Numbered from the stretch's first letter, positions 17,005 to 24,142 are shown. The stretch is 64,000 nt of DNA from SIG603 sp963621245 (GCA_963621245.1 CAVFCW010000001.1:1-64000), one strand, 5' to 3'. A program made the numbers and translations. Notes: generated by a model from the letters alone, not told the origin.

Positions 17005-18418
17005 TCTCGTTTACCTCTTCGTCTTCAAGGCTTATCGGTCTCCAGTTGTCTTTCTGCTCTTCGTAGTACTTCATACTCATAGAGTAAGCAGACTCGGCAT
17101 CGGAGAACATTCCGCTGTGCTGGAATGCAAGCTGTGGGTGTATCTTCGGCTCTTGTAGCATCGATATGAGAACCTGTGATTTACTCTGAATTGCTTCATA
17201 GTTTCTTCTCGTGAACTTCATATCTATATCACGGAGTTTTAAACTGCTCTCGCCGAGTTCTCGGCATATGTGCAACACAAGCTTCAACATCTGCTTTTCT
17301 GAACGCTTGAAAACGTTCTCGCTGTCCTTAGCTCTCGCCTCGGCGTCTGACCATCCGTCACGGAGTAAAACCGCCGAACCCGTGTCACTTGTGGAAGATC
17401 CGCCGTTTCTGTTCGGCAATCCGCATATTGTCAAAACTGCGCTGTACAAATCGTCTTTGTAGGTCTGCGACTGCGTTTGATTTAATTCTTTTACGATTAA
17501 ATCAACATCCACATTTCCACCGCTTGAAGAGGGCGGCACCATGATTGCGCCGGCTTCCTTGAACTCGTTGAATTTGTCCAAATCAAACTCGCAACCGATG
17601 AACTTCCAATACGCCTGGACAAACTGCTCTATTCCGTCCATTCGGTTACTCTCAACGTTGTTAATGGCATCAAGCAAGGGCATAACAATTTCAAAAGAAC
17701 CCAGTCTTGCATTATTGGCGGGATACTCGATTATCGGTATCATACCGAGGGCATGCGGTCTTGACTCCACCATCAAATCCCCGCTTATGAGATAATAGGT
17801 ATCTTTTGTGTACACCGAGTAGTGTGTGATTGTATCGTCTACGGAATACTTGACCGCCATTAAAGGCTCATTGCCTATCTCGTTTGAGTAGACGATAAAT
17901 GTATCTCTTGGGTCAAGTGTATACAGCTCAAACGGCGCTTCGTCCTCTTCGCCTATCGGATCGGGTAAAACCAACCTGTACGCCGTGCCGCATATCATCT
18001 GCCACTCGACTATGCTCTGATCCTGTGCCGCCTTATCTTCCGCAAACATGTACTCGTTGAGAAGATTTACCTCTGCTACCGTCTTTTCGTCTCCGCTTCG
18101 GCTCACGTACTGTATAGGCTCTCCGCACAAATATCCCACCTTAAAGGAAACTATCTCGTTCGCCCTGTTCTCGATTATCTTATTGCATATCTCCGAACGG
18201 ATTTCCTTTGTTCTGTGGATTATCGGTTGGTCTCCCCGATAGTATTTATATAAATAATCTATCTCGCCACGATTAAGGTAGTGCTGTTCCATGGCTTTCC
18301 ACAGCACACGCATTATGTTCTCCGATGTTATCTCGGTCTCGCTCGACTTTATAACCCGTCTGCCGTGCATAAATCTTGTCTGACTTAATCCCTTTGTGCT
18401 GTCAATCTGATTGCCCAT
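16973..18418 (-). CDS. Portal protein, SPP1 gp6 family (481 aa)
   Basis: The portal is the dodecameric ring through which DNA enters the head. Typical features are the N-terminal YLNRGEIDYLYKYYRGDQPI, the NKIIENRANEIVSFKVGYL segment, and the central DGIEQFVQAYWKFIGCEFD. The ATG at 18418 follows a GGGAGTG site; the longer frame to 18490 would pass through the upstream terminator hairpin and is rejected. A consensus promoter and a hairpin terminator precede it (see 18446-18604). Confidence 0.9.
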   Translation of the reverse strand: MGNQIDSTKGLSQTRFMHGRRVIKSSETEITSENIMRVLWKAMEQHYLNRGEIDYLYKYYRGDQPIIHRTKEIRSEICNKIIENRANEIVSFKVGYLCGEPIQYVSRSGDEKTVAEVNLLNEYMFAEDKAAQDQSIVEWQMICGTAYRLVLPDPIGEEDEAPFELYTLDPRDTFIVYSNEIGNEPLMAVKYSVDDTITHYSVYTKDTYYLISGDLMVESRPHALGMIPIIEYPANNARLGSFEIVMPLLDAINNVESNRMDGIEQFVQAYWKFIGCEFDLDKFNEFKEAGAIMVPPSSSGGNVDVDLIVKELNQTQSQTYKDDLYSAVLTICGLPNRNGGSSTSDTGSAVLLRDGWSDAEARAKDSENVFKRSEKQMLKLVLHICRELGESSLKLRDIDMKFTRRNYEAIQSKSQVLISMLQEPKIHPQLAFQHSGMFSDAESAYSMSMKYYEEQKDNWRPISLEDEEVNENVEETDVQQS

Positions 18419-18445
18419 ATCGCTCACTCCCTTTCTTTTGGCTAT

Positions 18446-18494
18446 AAAAAAAGAGAATGACACCTTGTGCATACAACACAAAAGTGCCATTCCC
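18446..18494 (-). terminator. Strong intrinsic terminator upstream of portal gene
   Basis: On the minus strand a long stem (GAATGGCAC... with ...GTGTCATTC, loop around TTGTATG) is followed at once by a run of seven T. It stands between a consensus promoter and the portal start codon, so transcripts from that promoter (about 120 nt) should end here unless anti-terminated. Confidence 0.85.
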
Positions 18495-18574
18495 TATAAA
18501 ATCCAGTACAAACACGAACGAGGGCGAACCCCGCTCTAAAATGAGGTAAAAAATCTATTTAATTTTCTTGATTT

Positions 18575-18604
18575 ATTATACCATATCTTGTGTTACACTG
18601 TCAA
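18575..18604 (-). promoter_or_regulatory. Consensus promoter between large terminase and portal
   Basis: On the minus strand TTGACA (18599-18604) and TATAAT (18575-18580) are separated by 18 bp: perfect hexamers. Transcription would begin near 18568 and meet the terminator at 18494-18446. No open reading frame of note lies between. Confidence 0.85.
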
Positions 18605-18613
18605 ATTTTTCTT

Positions 18614-20260
18614 TTAAAAAGGTCGGTTAAATACTTTGACTTCCGTCTTTGTAAAGCTCTGTGCGTAGTCTGATAACATCGCCATTGCATCGGGTACGTC
18701 GTCGTGCTTGTTCTTGCCCGCCATAGTGTAACCGCATAGCATTGTTATCATCTTTCCGTAGTCGCTGTTCATCTTGTATAGGCTCTTGTCTTTAAACAGA
18801 AAATGTTCTTTTACGAACGGTGAGTTTGTAACAATCTTTGTCTCCTTGTTTGCCGTTGTAAACTTCGTCGTTATCTTGCATATGCCGCCGTTCTCCCTCA
18901 CTGCGTTCTGTGCGTCCTTTGCCACTCTTCCACCGGCGGAGTTGGACTCAAACCTCGCCATTTGCACGTGGTTATTTACAAGCGTCTGCCATATTCTCAC
19001 ATCTATTATTTCAGGATTTCCGTTATCGCACACGCAATCCTCAATGTAATAATCATTGCCGTAAACATACGCCACGGGTAAAACACAGTAGTCACTGCCT
19101 CGGTCTTTTGTGTCGCACACTGCTATAACGGCATCCGGCTCGCTGTCCGGTAACTCAAAATATCGTCTCAATTCGTCCTCGCTGTAAAGCAAGCCCTCTC
19201 GCTCTATCGGCTCATTCATAAACAGCGCCCGCCAGGATACATCATCCATAATATCCCTTTGCTCCCTTAACATCTGCGTGGTAAATCCGCCCTCACAAGG
19301 ATAATCAAAATTACTTTCGTCGTTCTCATCGAGTGCCGCACACACTATAAATTTACATCTCGGATTGTCTCGGTACTGCCTTTCAAGTCTGCCGATAACA
19401 TCGTGTACGCTCCACCTCGTGGCTATGTGCAGCTCTTTACACTTTCCGATTTTTCTCTGTCTCAAGTCCGTTGTGTACTGTTGCCACAGCTTGTTAAGCC
19501 TATCCGCCGACATCGCCGTTTCTATTCCGTCTACAAGGTCGTCACAATAAAGCAATCTCATAGCTCGCACTTTACCCGCATTTCCCGATCCTATGGACGA
19601 AAATTCCAACGTCTCAAATCTCTGCGCTCTGCCTAGGTCTATTCGCATATCCTTTGCGTTCGTGCTCATCAGCTTTACACTCGGAAACACATCTCCCCAC
19701 AAGTACTCGCCGCCGTTCCCCGTGATAATTCTCAGGCACTCGTCATATACTCCCCTCAAAAAGCTGTTTGAGTGCGATCCTCCCAAATTCGGCTCGTTTG
19801 GATGTCTGCCCGCTATCCACGTCAAATAGAATATCGCAAGCGTACTCTTTCCCGTTCCGGGCGGCATTGATATAGCAAGCAAGTCAAGTCTGTCCTCTTC
19901 CAAATCTTGCAACGCTTCCACAAGCGGCAACAACTGCTTTCTCCTCGGTACGTAAAACTTTGACTTCGGCTCTCTGTTCCACTCGATATACAAGAGAAAA
20001 CTGTCAAAATCATCTTGCGCCAGTGTCTTCACTATCTTCTTGTGCAGCTCCCAAAATCTCCTGATATCTCCGTCCGCATACTCTCCCATATGCGACATTA
20101 TGATTTTGCTCTCCTCTTTCAGTGCTTCAAACGCTCCCCTGTCTCCGTCTTTATACTGCTCTTTCGCTATATAGTATAAATCTTCATACGGCTGATATTC
20201 CAAAAATACCCTCTCGCCGTCTGTTATCTTCTCGAATATCTCGTCTCTTAATCCGCTCAT
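18614..20260 (-). CDS. Terminase large subunit (548 aa)
   Basis: The packaging motor ATPase-nuclease. The ATPase part has a P-loop SMPPGTGKST, a Walker B LLYCDDLVDG and the TRWSVHDVIG coupling region. The C-terminal RuvC-like nuclease has the first acidic site CDTKDRGSDYC, FESNSAGG, and the last site KHDDVPDAMAML. The start has an AAGGAG site. It lies downstream of a serine recombinase gene instead of a small terminase; the small-subunit candidate is 3 kb away at 23244. Confidence 0.95.
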   Translation of the reverse strand: MSGLRDEIFEKITDGERVFLEYQPYEDLYYIAKEQYKDGDRGAFEALKEESKIIMSHMGEYADGDIRRFWELHKKIVKTLAQDDFDSFLLYIEWNREPKSKFYVPRRKQLLPLVEALQDLEEDRLDLLAISMPPGTGKSTLAIFYLTWIAGRHPNEPNLGGSHSNSFLRGVYDECLRIITGNGGEYLWGDVFPSVKLMSTNAKDMRIDLGRAQRFETLEFSSIGSGNAGKVRAMRLLYCDDLVDGIETAMSADRLNKLWQQYTTDLRQRKIGKCKELHIATRWSVHDVIGRLERQYRDNPRCKFIVCAALDENDESNFDYPCEGGFTTQMLREQRDIMDDVSWRALFMNEPIEREGLLYSEDELRRYFELPDSEPDAVIAVCDTKDRGSDYCVLPVAYVYGNDYYIEDCVCDNGNPEIIDVRIWQTLVNNHVQMARFESNSAGGRVAKDAQNAVRENGGICKITTKFTTANKETKIVTNSPFVKEHFLFKDKSLYKMNSDYGKMITMLCGYTMAGKNKHDDVPDAMAMLSDYAQSFTKTEVKVFNRPF

Positions 20261-20318
20261 ATTTTTTCTCCTTTACAAAACAAAATGCGCTACCGCAAAA
20301 TACTCTTGCGATAACGCA

Positions 20319-20906
20319 CTAATCTAACTTGGCAATAACTTTATACCAGTAACTTCGGCTCACGTTCAGCTGTTTACAACAATCATCTACGGTCATTTCT
20401 TTGTTTCTCTGCCGTCTCAGATAGTCTCTTGCTTTCCACTCTTCTACGTGCCCGTTTTCCATGTAGAACGGTCTGCCGTCTACCTTGGTGCCCTTTCCCC
20501 TTGCCACCTCTTTGCCCTCTTGCGTTCTCTGGACTATCATATCCCTTTCGAACTCGGCAAAGCCTAACATTATTGTTCTTATTAACTTTCCCGTGGGTGT
20601 GTTGTCCATTACTCCCATATTGAGTATGTGCACCGTCACACCCTCTTCTATAAGGCTTTCTATCAGCTCGCTTCCCTGTGCCGCACTCCTCGCAAATCTG
20701 TCAAGTTTCGTCACTATCAGCTTGTCTCCGCTTTTTAGTCTGCCCTTTAGCTTGTCAAATTCCGGTCTGTCGATCTTCGTCCCAGTAAAGCTGTCACTGA
20801 AAATCTCTTCCGCTCCGTTCTCCCTCAACAGCTTCTCTTGGTACTCTAAACTGTTCCCGTCCTTTTCTTGGCTCTTCGTGCTTACCCTTGCGTATCCGTA
20901 AATCAT
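20319..20906 (-). CDS. Small serine recombinase / resolvase-invertase (195 aa)
   Basis: The resolvase catalytic domain is complete: YARVSTKSQ with nucleophile Ser9, LIVTKLDRFARSA, GKLIRTIMLGFAEFERDMI, and a C-terminal helix-turn-helix (TVDDCCKQLNVSRSYWYKVI). The length suits a resolvase or DNA invertase and not a large serine integrase. It is coupled (ATGA overlap) to a small DNA-binding-like gene just upstream and shares its consensus promoter. The prophage already has a tyrosine integrase, so this enzyme's target is unknown: inversion, dimer resolution, or a passenger. Confidence 0.9.
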   Translation of the reverse strand: MIYGYARVSTKSQEKDGNSLEYQEKLLRENGAEEIFSDSFTGTKIDRPEFDKLKGRLKSGDKLIVTKLDRFARSAAQGSELIESLIEEGVTVHILNMGVMDNTPTGKLIRTIMLGFAEFERDMIVQRTQEGKEVARGKGTKVDGRPFYMENGHVEEWKARDYLRRQRNKEMTVDDCCKQLNVSRSYWYKVIAKLD

Positions 20907-21190
20907 TTTGGCTCGTCCTCTTGATTGATTACAATTTGATCAGCTCGCCTGTTTCCCGGTTTCTTCTCTTGTATTACAATCTCATATCCCAACACCTCTA
21001 ACATTTCAAGTGCTTTATCAAACGATAAATTATCAGTGGTTAATCTAGCACTAACATCGTTTCCCAGTAAAGGTTTTATTTCTCCCGTCTTTCGGTCAAC
21101 TTTCTTCAACGAATTACCCATTGCACTTAGCGTAACTCCCTTTAATCTCATTACGCTTCTAATTGCTTTGTTGATTTTCACTTTTCTCAC
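20903..21190 (-). CDS. Small XRE-like DNA-binding protein (95 aa)
   Basis: The N terminus is basic (MRKVKINKAIRSVMRLKGVT) and the second half (DNLSFDKALEMLEVLGYEIV) resembles the end of short XRE-type regulators. It overlaps the recombinase start by 4 bases and has its own perfect promoter at 21201-21229. It could control the recombinase or act with it; the sequence does not show which. Confidence 0.6.
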   Translation of the reverse strand: MRKVKINKAIRSVMRLKGVTLSAMGNSLKKVDRKTGEIKPLLGNDVSARLTTDNLSFDKALEMLEVLGYEIVIQEKKPGNRRADQIVINQEDEPK

Positions 21191-21200
21191 CTCTGCTTAG

Positions 21201-21229
21201 ATTATACACTAAATATATCTTGCTGTCAA
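21201..21229 (-). promoter_or_regulatory. Consensus promoter of the serine recombinase operon
   Basis: TTGACA (21224-21229) and TATAAT (21201-21206) on the minus strand with a 17-bp spacer; both hexamers are perfect. An AGAGGTGAG ribosome site and the 95-aa gene follow directly. Such strength suggests expression in the lysogen unless an operator blocks it. Confidence 0.9.
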
Positions 21230-21473
21230 CTAAATTTTATTAGTCTTTTTTATTTTTTCGGAAATTTACGGAACTATTCCGCCACCCCGGGAAGCGCCTA
21301 AAATCCCCCTCCGGGGGTGGGTATCTCCGCCGACTTCGGACGCTCCGCCGCCGCTCTCCCGGTGGCGACGGGTAACGGAGTAGCCGCCCACCCTCACACC
21401 CCTACATACTTTGATTTTAAGGCTGTTTTTACAGCGTTTAAGCCTTAAGGCATATCCAATCATAGGTAAAAAG

Positions 21474-21496
21474 AAAAGCCGCTCAAACGGCTTTTA
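21474..21496 (-). terminator. Intrinsic terminator (second of two)
   Basis: Minus-strand stem AAAAGCCG / CGGCTTTT with a 6-base loop followed by CTTTTT. Confidence 0.75.
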
Positions 21497-21540
21497 AACG
21501 CTTGTATCAGCGTGCACGATATGGCGGCGGAACGCAAAAA

Positions 21541-21565
21541 GAAAACCCGGAAAAAATCCGGGTTT
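21541..21565 (-). terminator. Intrinsic terminator (first of two)
   Basis: Minus-strand stem AAACCCGGA / TCCGGGTTT followed by TCTTTTTG, directly after the stop of the 35-aa gene at 21573. Confidence 0.8.
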
Positions 21566-21572
21566 CGTTCTT

Positions 21573-21680
21573 TTATCGTCTGTGCCGTCTCTTTCGTGGT
21601 CTATAACTCTTTGAACCCTCAAAAATCACACCCAAAAGCAACAGCGGCAAACCGAAAAACAGTTTAAAAAACAAGCACAT
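21573..21680 (-). CDS. Tiny phage membrane peptide with basic tail (35 aa)
   Basis: The peptide starts MCLFFKLFFGLPLLLLGVIF, a single membrane helix, and ends with a strongly basic tail (RPRKRRHRR). An AAAGGGGG ribosome site precedes the ATG at 21680, and a terminator follows directly after the stop, both supporting real expression. Tiny single-helix phage peptides can be superinfection-exclusion, antiholin-like or toxin peptides, but no function can be assigned here. Confidence 0.6.
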   Translation of the reverse strand: MCLFFKLFFGLPLLLLGVIFEGSKSYRPRKRRHRR

Positions 21681-21735
21681 AATACAAGCCCCCTTTATTC
21701 CATCATCTCGGAATTATCCGAAAAGTCAAGAAAAA

Positions 21736-22107
21736 TCAATAATTGAAGATAATGTAATCGCCGTTGCTGATATGTAAGACACTTGTGTTATATTCAATAT
21801 TCGTTATAAGCTCCTCGATAAATTCGCCCTTGTCTACCTCGTCCGGTGTTAAATCGTTCTCTTCGCAATAATCGTCAATGCTGTAGCAATATGCAAAATC
21901 TGATATCAAGTTATCTAATCCCAGATTACCATTATCGCCGTACTCTGTGCAATCGCCACATATACCGATAACATCAAAACCCATTTCCGGATCTATCTCG
22001 TTGTAGTAATCAAGAAGCTCGTCCATTCCCTCCCAACTATAATAATTATCTCTGCCGTAGTTGTGAAACCATTCTAACGCAATATTTGTTGTGACTTCGA
22101 TTTTCAT
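21736..22107 (-). CDS. Very acidic phage protein of unknown function (123 aa)
   Basis: I do not recognise the family. About a quarter of the residues are Asp or Glu (e.g. GMDELLDYYNEIDPEMGFDV) with only four Lys/Arg, so the protein carries a net charge of roughly -25. It also has five Cys and many Tyr. Such charge is typical of DNA-mimic proteins that block restriction, CRISPR or repair enzymes, but acidity alone is weak evidence. It lies in the small-gene cluster between packaging genes. Confidence 0.6.
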   Translation of the reverse strand: MKIEVTTNIALEWFHNYGRDNYYSWEGMDELLDYYNEIDPEMGFDVIGICGDCTEYGDNGNLGLDNLISDFAYCYSIDDYCEENDLTPDEVDKGEFIEELITNIEYNTSVLHISNGDYIIFNY

Positions 22108-22255
22108 AATTTAACCTCACTTTTAAAAATTGTTTATTTCAATTAGTACTAATTTTCTTTCGTGTCTTTATTATATACTAATTATTTTTAGTTGTCAATA
22201 GGTTTTTGCAAAATATTCTTAGTGTTTAATACCCTTGTTTTACGTGTGTATTTAC

Positions 22256-22450
22256 TTATAAGCAAGTACACAAAGCCTTATAATTAATATGTCTGTGCTT
22301 ACTTATCGCATATATGGCGGCGGGCAAGCTCTCGAACCATCCGCATTCAGTAGGGCAATAACCTACATTGTATTGAATCCAGTAACGCCCGTTGTCGTCC
22401 TTGCTTATTCTGATTGTTTCGCCGTTAATAATAAAATCTTTAATTTTCAT
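22256..22450 (-). CDS. Small hypothetical phage protein (64 aa)
   Basis: The protein MKIKDFIINGETIRISKDDN... has an alternating beta pattern and a Cys-rich end (ALCTCL). It is preceded by an AGAGGG-type site. No known domain is visible. It probably belongs to the transcript starting at 22743, together with the 43-aa, acidic and membrane-peptide genes. Confidence 0.5.
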   Translation of the reverse strand: MKIKDFIINGETIRISKDDNGRYWIQYNVGYCPTECGWFESLPAAIYAISKHRHINYKALCTCL

Positions 22451-22545
22451 CGTTTACCCTCTTGCTTTTCTCTTGCCTTAATGTTATTATAGTATCAGGC
22501 GGAGGCAAGCGCCGCCCGTACTATATTGGTGGTTTTTGAAGTCGT

Positions 22546-22677
22546 TCAAGACTTGTAAAGGTTATTTACAATCTTTTCAAGTTTTTGAACGATTTCTTTT
22601 TTATGTCTGCTACTTTTGACCATTTCAAGAATGGCTTCAAGTGCTGACCTATATTGTTTATCGGTCATATTATTCAT
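22546..22677 (-). CDS. Small helical phage protein (43 aa)
   Basis: Starts MNNMTDKQYRSALEAILEMV and continues as a basic amphipathic helix (KKEIVQKLEKIVNNLYKS). An AAGGAAAAG site lies in front of the ATG at 22677, and a near-consensus promoter lies about 65 bases upstream. It is too short for most gene finders. Function unknown; the helix-only make-up suggests a protein-binding peptide. Confidence 0.55.
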   Translation of the reverse strand: MNNMTDKQYRSALEAILEMVKSSRHKKEIVQKLEKIVNNLYKS

Positions 22678-22742
22678 TGCTTTTCCTTTCTGCCTCGCTT
22701 GCCTTGCCACTCGTCTTGGTGTTTGTCCTTGACTGTGATTAT

Positions 22743-22771
22743 ATTATAATATATGGTGCTTATATTTTCAA
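22743..22771 (-). promoter_or_regulatory. Minus-strand promoter of the small-gene cluster
   Basis: TTGAAA (22766-22771) and TATAAT (22743-22748) with a 17-bp spacer on the minus strand. The first GGTGCTTAT repeat lies inside the spacer, so a protein bound there would block polymerase. Confidence 0.7.
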
Positions 22772-22830
22772 GTCACAATATAGCCAAATATAAGGTGCTT
22801 ATTTTAGTTCGTTTTGTGTAAGGTGCTTAT
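22755..22830. repeat. Three GGTGCTTAT direct repeats (probable RHH operator)
   Basis: GGTGCTTAT followed by a T-rich tail occurs at 22755, 22794 and 22822, all in the same orientation, between the divergent promoters of the small-gene cluster and the ribbon-helix-helix gene. RHH proteins commonly bind such direct repeats and repress their own gene. The link is inferred from position. Confidence 0.6.
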
Positions 22831-22840
22831 TTTGGCAAAA

Positions 22841-22868
22841 TTGATTGAAAACGGCGGCGAATTATAGT
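22841..22868 (+). promoter_or_regulatory. Promoter of the RHH gene
   Basis: TTGATT (22841-22846) and TATAGT (22863-22868) with a 16-bp spacer on the plus strand, 30 bases in front of the RHH start codon. The hexamers are a moderate match to consensus. Confidence 0.55.
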
Positions 22869-22898
22869 AAACTGTCATAAGATAGAGAGGTGTATTAC

Positions 22899-23105
22899 AT
22901 GGATAATACAGAATATAAGACAAGCTCCGCCCAGCGGAAAGCCTCCGCCAAATGGGACGCCAAACAATCCCGTCTTAATCTCAGAATGTCCCCGGAGGAT
23001 AGGCAACGCATAGACGCTCACGCCCACGCCCTGGGACTAAGCACATCACAATTTATTGTGCGTGCCGCCCTGGCACAAATTGAACGTGACAACTCCGCCG
23101 AGTGA
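22899..23105 (+). CDS. Ribbon-helix-helix DNA-binding protein (68 aa)
   Basis: An N-terminal basic region is followed by the RHH core SRLNLRMSPEDRQRIDAHAHALGLSTSQFIVRAAL (residues about 23-57; strand RLNLRM, then two helices). The ATG at 22899 has a GAGAGGTG site. It is the only plus-strand gene in the middle of the prophage, flanked by direct repeats on both sides (22755-22830 and 23108-23190), and has its own promoter and terminator. It probably represses itself and the divergent small-gene cluster; a partition or packaging role is possible. Confidence 0.8.
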   Translation: MDNTEYKTSSAQRKASAKWDAKQSRLNLRMSPEDRQRIDAHAHALGLSTSQFIVRAALAQIERDNSAE

Positions 23106-23107
23106 GC

Positions 23108-23190
23108 AAAAGTCGAAAGTCGTAGGAAAGTCGTAAAATTTAAGAAAGTCGTTCAAATTGTCGGAAAGTCGCTGTACCTAGCGAAAGTCG
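23108..23190. repeat. Array of GAAAGTCG direct repeats
   Basis: GAAAGTCG (first copy AAAAGTCG) occurs six times, beginning at 23108, 23115, 23126, 23144, 23164 and 23183. The last four are spaced 18-20 bp, about two helical turns, putting them on one face of the DNA. The array lies between the RHH gene and the TerS-like gene and is not coding. Confidence 0.85.
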
Positions 23191-23207
23191 ATTTGCACGC
23201 AAAAGAA

Positions 23208-23243
23208 AAGTCCCCACGGCATGTGTCGTGAGGGCTTCTTTCT
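23208..23243. terminator. Bidirectional intrinsic terminator
   Basis: A perfect 11-bp stem (AAGTCCCCACG / CGTGAGGGCTT) with an 8-base loop has a T-rich tail on both strands. It separates the plus-strand RHH gene from the minus-strand TerS-like gene. Confidence 0.85.
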
Positions 23244-23819
23244 TTATTCGCTCTTTTCGTCTTCCTTGACGTCTTCGGCGGTCGTCTCGATAGTCGTCGG
23301 CGGTGAGTCCGTCAAGTATCTTCGCTTGATTGCTTCAACGTCTACTTTCTCGCTCGAGTTGTCCACCTGTACAACAACCTGTGGATCGTCTCGCATTCCG
23401 TAATAGTTCTTAGCTCGGAAGATGTAAGTTGGGACGGGTATCTTGCCTTTTGCCGCAAGTTCGGCATCCATTGAGGATATTATTTCCTTTGCCTTTTTAA
23501 GCATGTCCCGCCTGTCTTGCGATACATTTATCTCCCCGGTCTCCCATCTCCAAACTGTTTGCCGAACTGTTCCGAGTGCAAGACACATCTTCTCAACCGT
23601 CGGCAATTCGTCATTATCCGCACATCGTTTAAAAAACTCGTTCAATCTCTCGGCACACTCTTCGTCCGTCTTAACAATCGGATAATTGAACCAATAGAGA
23701 CTGTTGTTGAGTATCTGCCCAATCTCGGACTTCTCGCCCTTAAACGCTTTCTCAATGTTCATATTTGCGCCACCAGTCGGATTGCTGATAGTGCCTTTAC
23801 ACCCTTTCGGTCTGCCCAT
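23244..23819 (-). CDS. Terminase small subunit-like protein (191 aa)
   Basis: Starts MGRPKGCKGTISNPTGGANM with a GAGGTGATTTT ribosome site. A central helix-turn-helix (LPTVEKMCLALGTVRQTVWR) is followed by an acidic helical part and a segment VPTYIFRAKNYYGMRDDPQ that is common near the end of phage small terminases. TerS binds the packaging site and feeds the large subunit. It is unusual that 3 kb of other genes separate it from the large subunit at 18614. The longer frame to 23924 lacks a ribosome site. Confidence 0.7.
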   Translation of the reverse strand: MGRPKGCKGTISNPTGGANMNIEKAFKGEKSEIGQILNNSLYWFNYPIVKTDEECAERLNEFFKRCADNDELPTVEKMCLALGTVRQTVWRWETGEINVSQDRRDMLKKAKEIISSMDAELAAKGKIPVPTYIFRAKNYYGMRDDPQVVVQVDNSSEKVDVEAIKRRYLTDSPPTTIETTAEDVKEDEKSE

Positions 23820-23945
23820 AAAATCACCTCTATTCTTGTGTATGATTTGCACGCCCGTACCGACTCCTATCATTTTTCGCCCTCCGGGGGTGCTTGTTTT
23901 TATATCGTTTATTATATAATTCAAAATCGAACATATGTTAAGTTG

Positions 23946-24055
23946 AAGTAGTTGAAGTAGTTTATTTTAGCATTTTGCGTATAACTTTTTCATAATACGC
24001 GCGTTATAAGAGATAGTTACACGCAAAAACCGATTATTAACTACTTCAACTACTT
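23946..24055. repeat. 110-bp interrupted palindrome between TerS and SF3 helicase genes
   Basis: Perfect 17-base outer arms, 23946-23962 (AAGTAGTTGAAGTAGTT) and 24039-24055, are centred on 24000.5. An inner pair TTTTGCGT (23973-23980) and ACGCAAAA (24021-24028) shares the same centre, as does a partial ATAATACGC core. The outer arms also contain GTTGAAGTA direct repeats. The DNA is AT-rich and lies in a 320-base gap without a gene (23820-24142). Confidence 0.9.
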
Positions 24056-24142
24056 GAGATTTGATTTTATTCTACATTTTCGGCTGTATTTGATGATTTG
24101 TTACCTCAACGGTGTCTCCCGTTAATATCTCCAGTGTAGTAA

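Larger units (their letters stand above)
21230..21572. other. Non-coding 340-base stretch with GC-rich core and two terminators
   Basis: I see no credible gene. Bases 21280-21410 are strikingly GC-rich against the AT-rich surroundings and hold several short inverted repeats (around CCCCCTCCGGGGG, CCGACTTCGG). Two hairpins with T-rich tails on the minus strand at 21474-21496 and 21541-21565 end the small-gene transcript coming from the right. A 65-codon frame across the GC-rich part has no ribosome site and looks non-coding. Confidence 0.6.

Noticed and set aside
21266..21463. 65-codon minus-strand frame in the GC-rich gap
   Set aside because: Arg/Gly-rich translation of GC-rich inverted repeats, no ribosome site.
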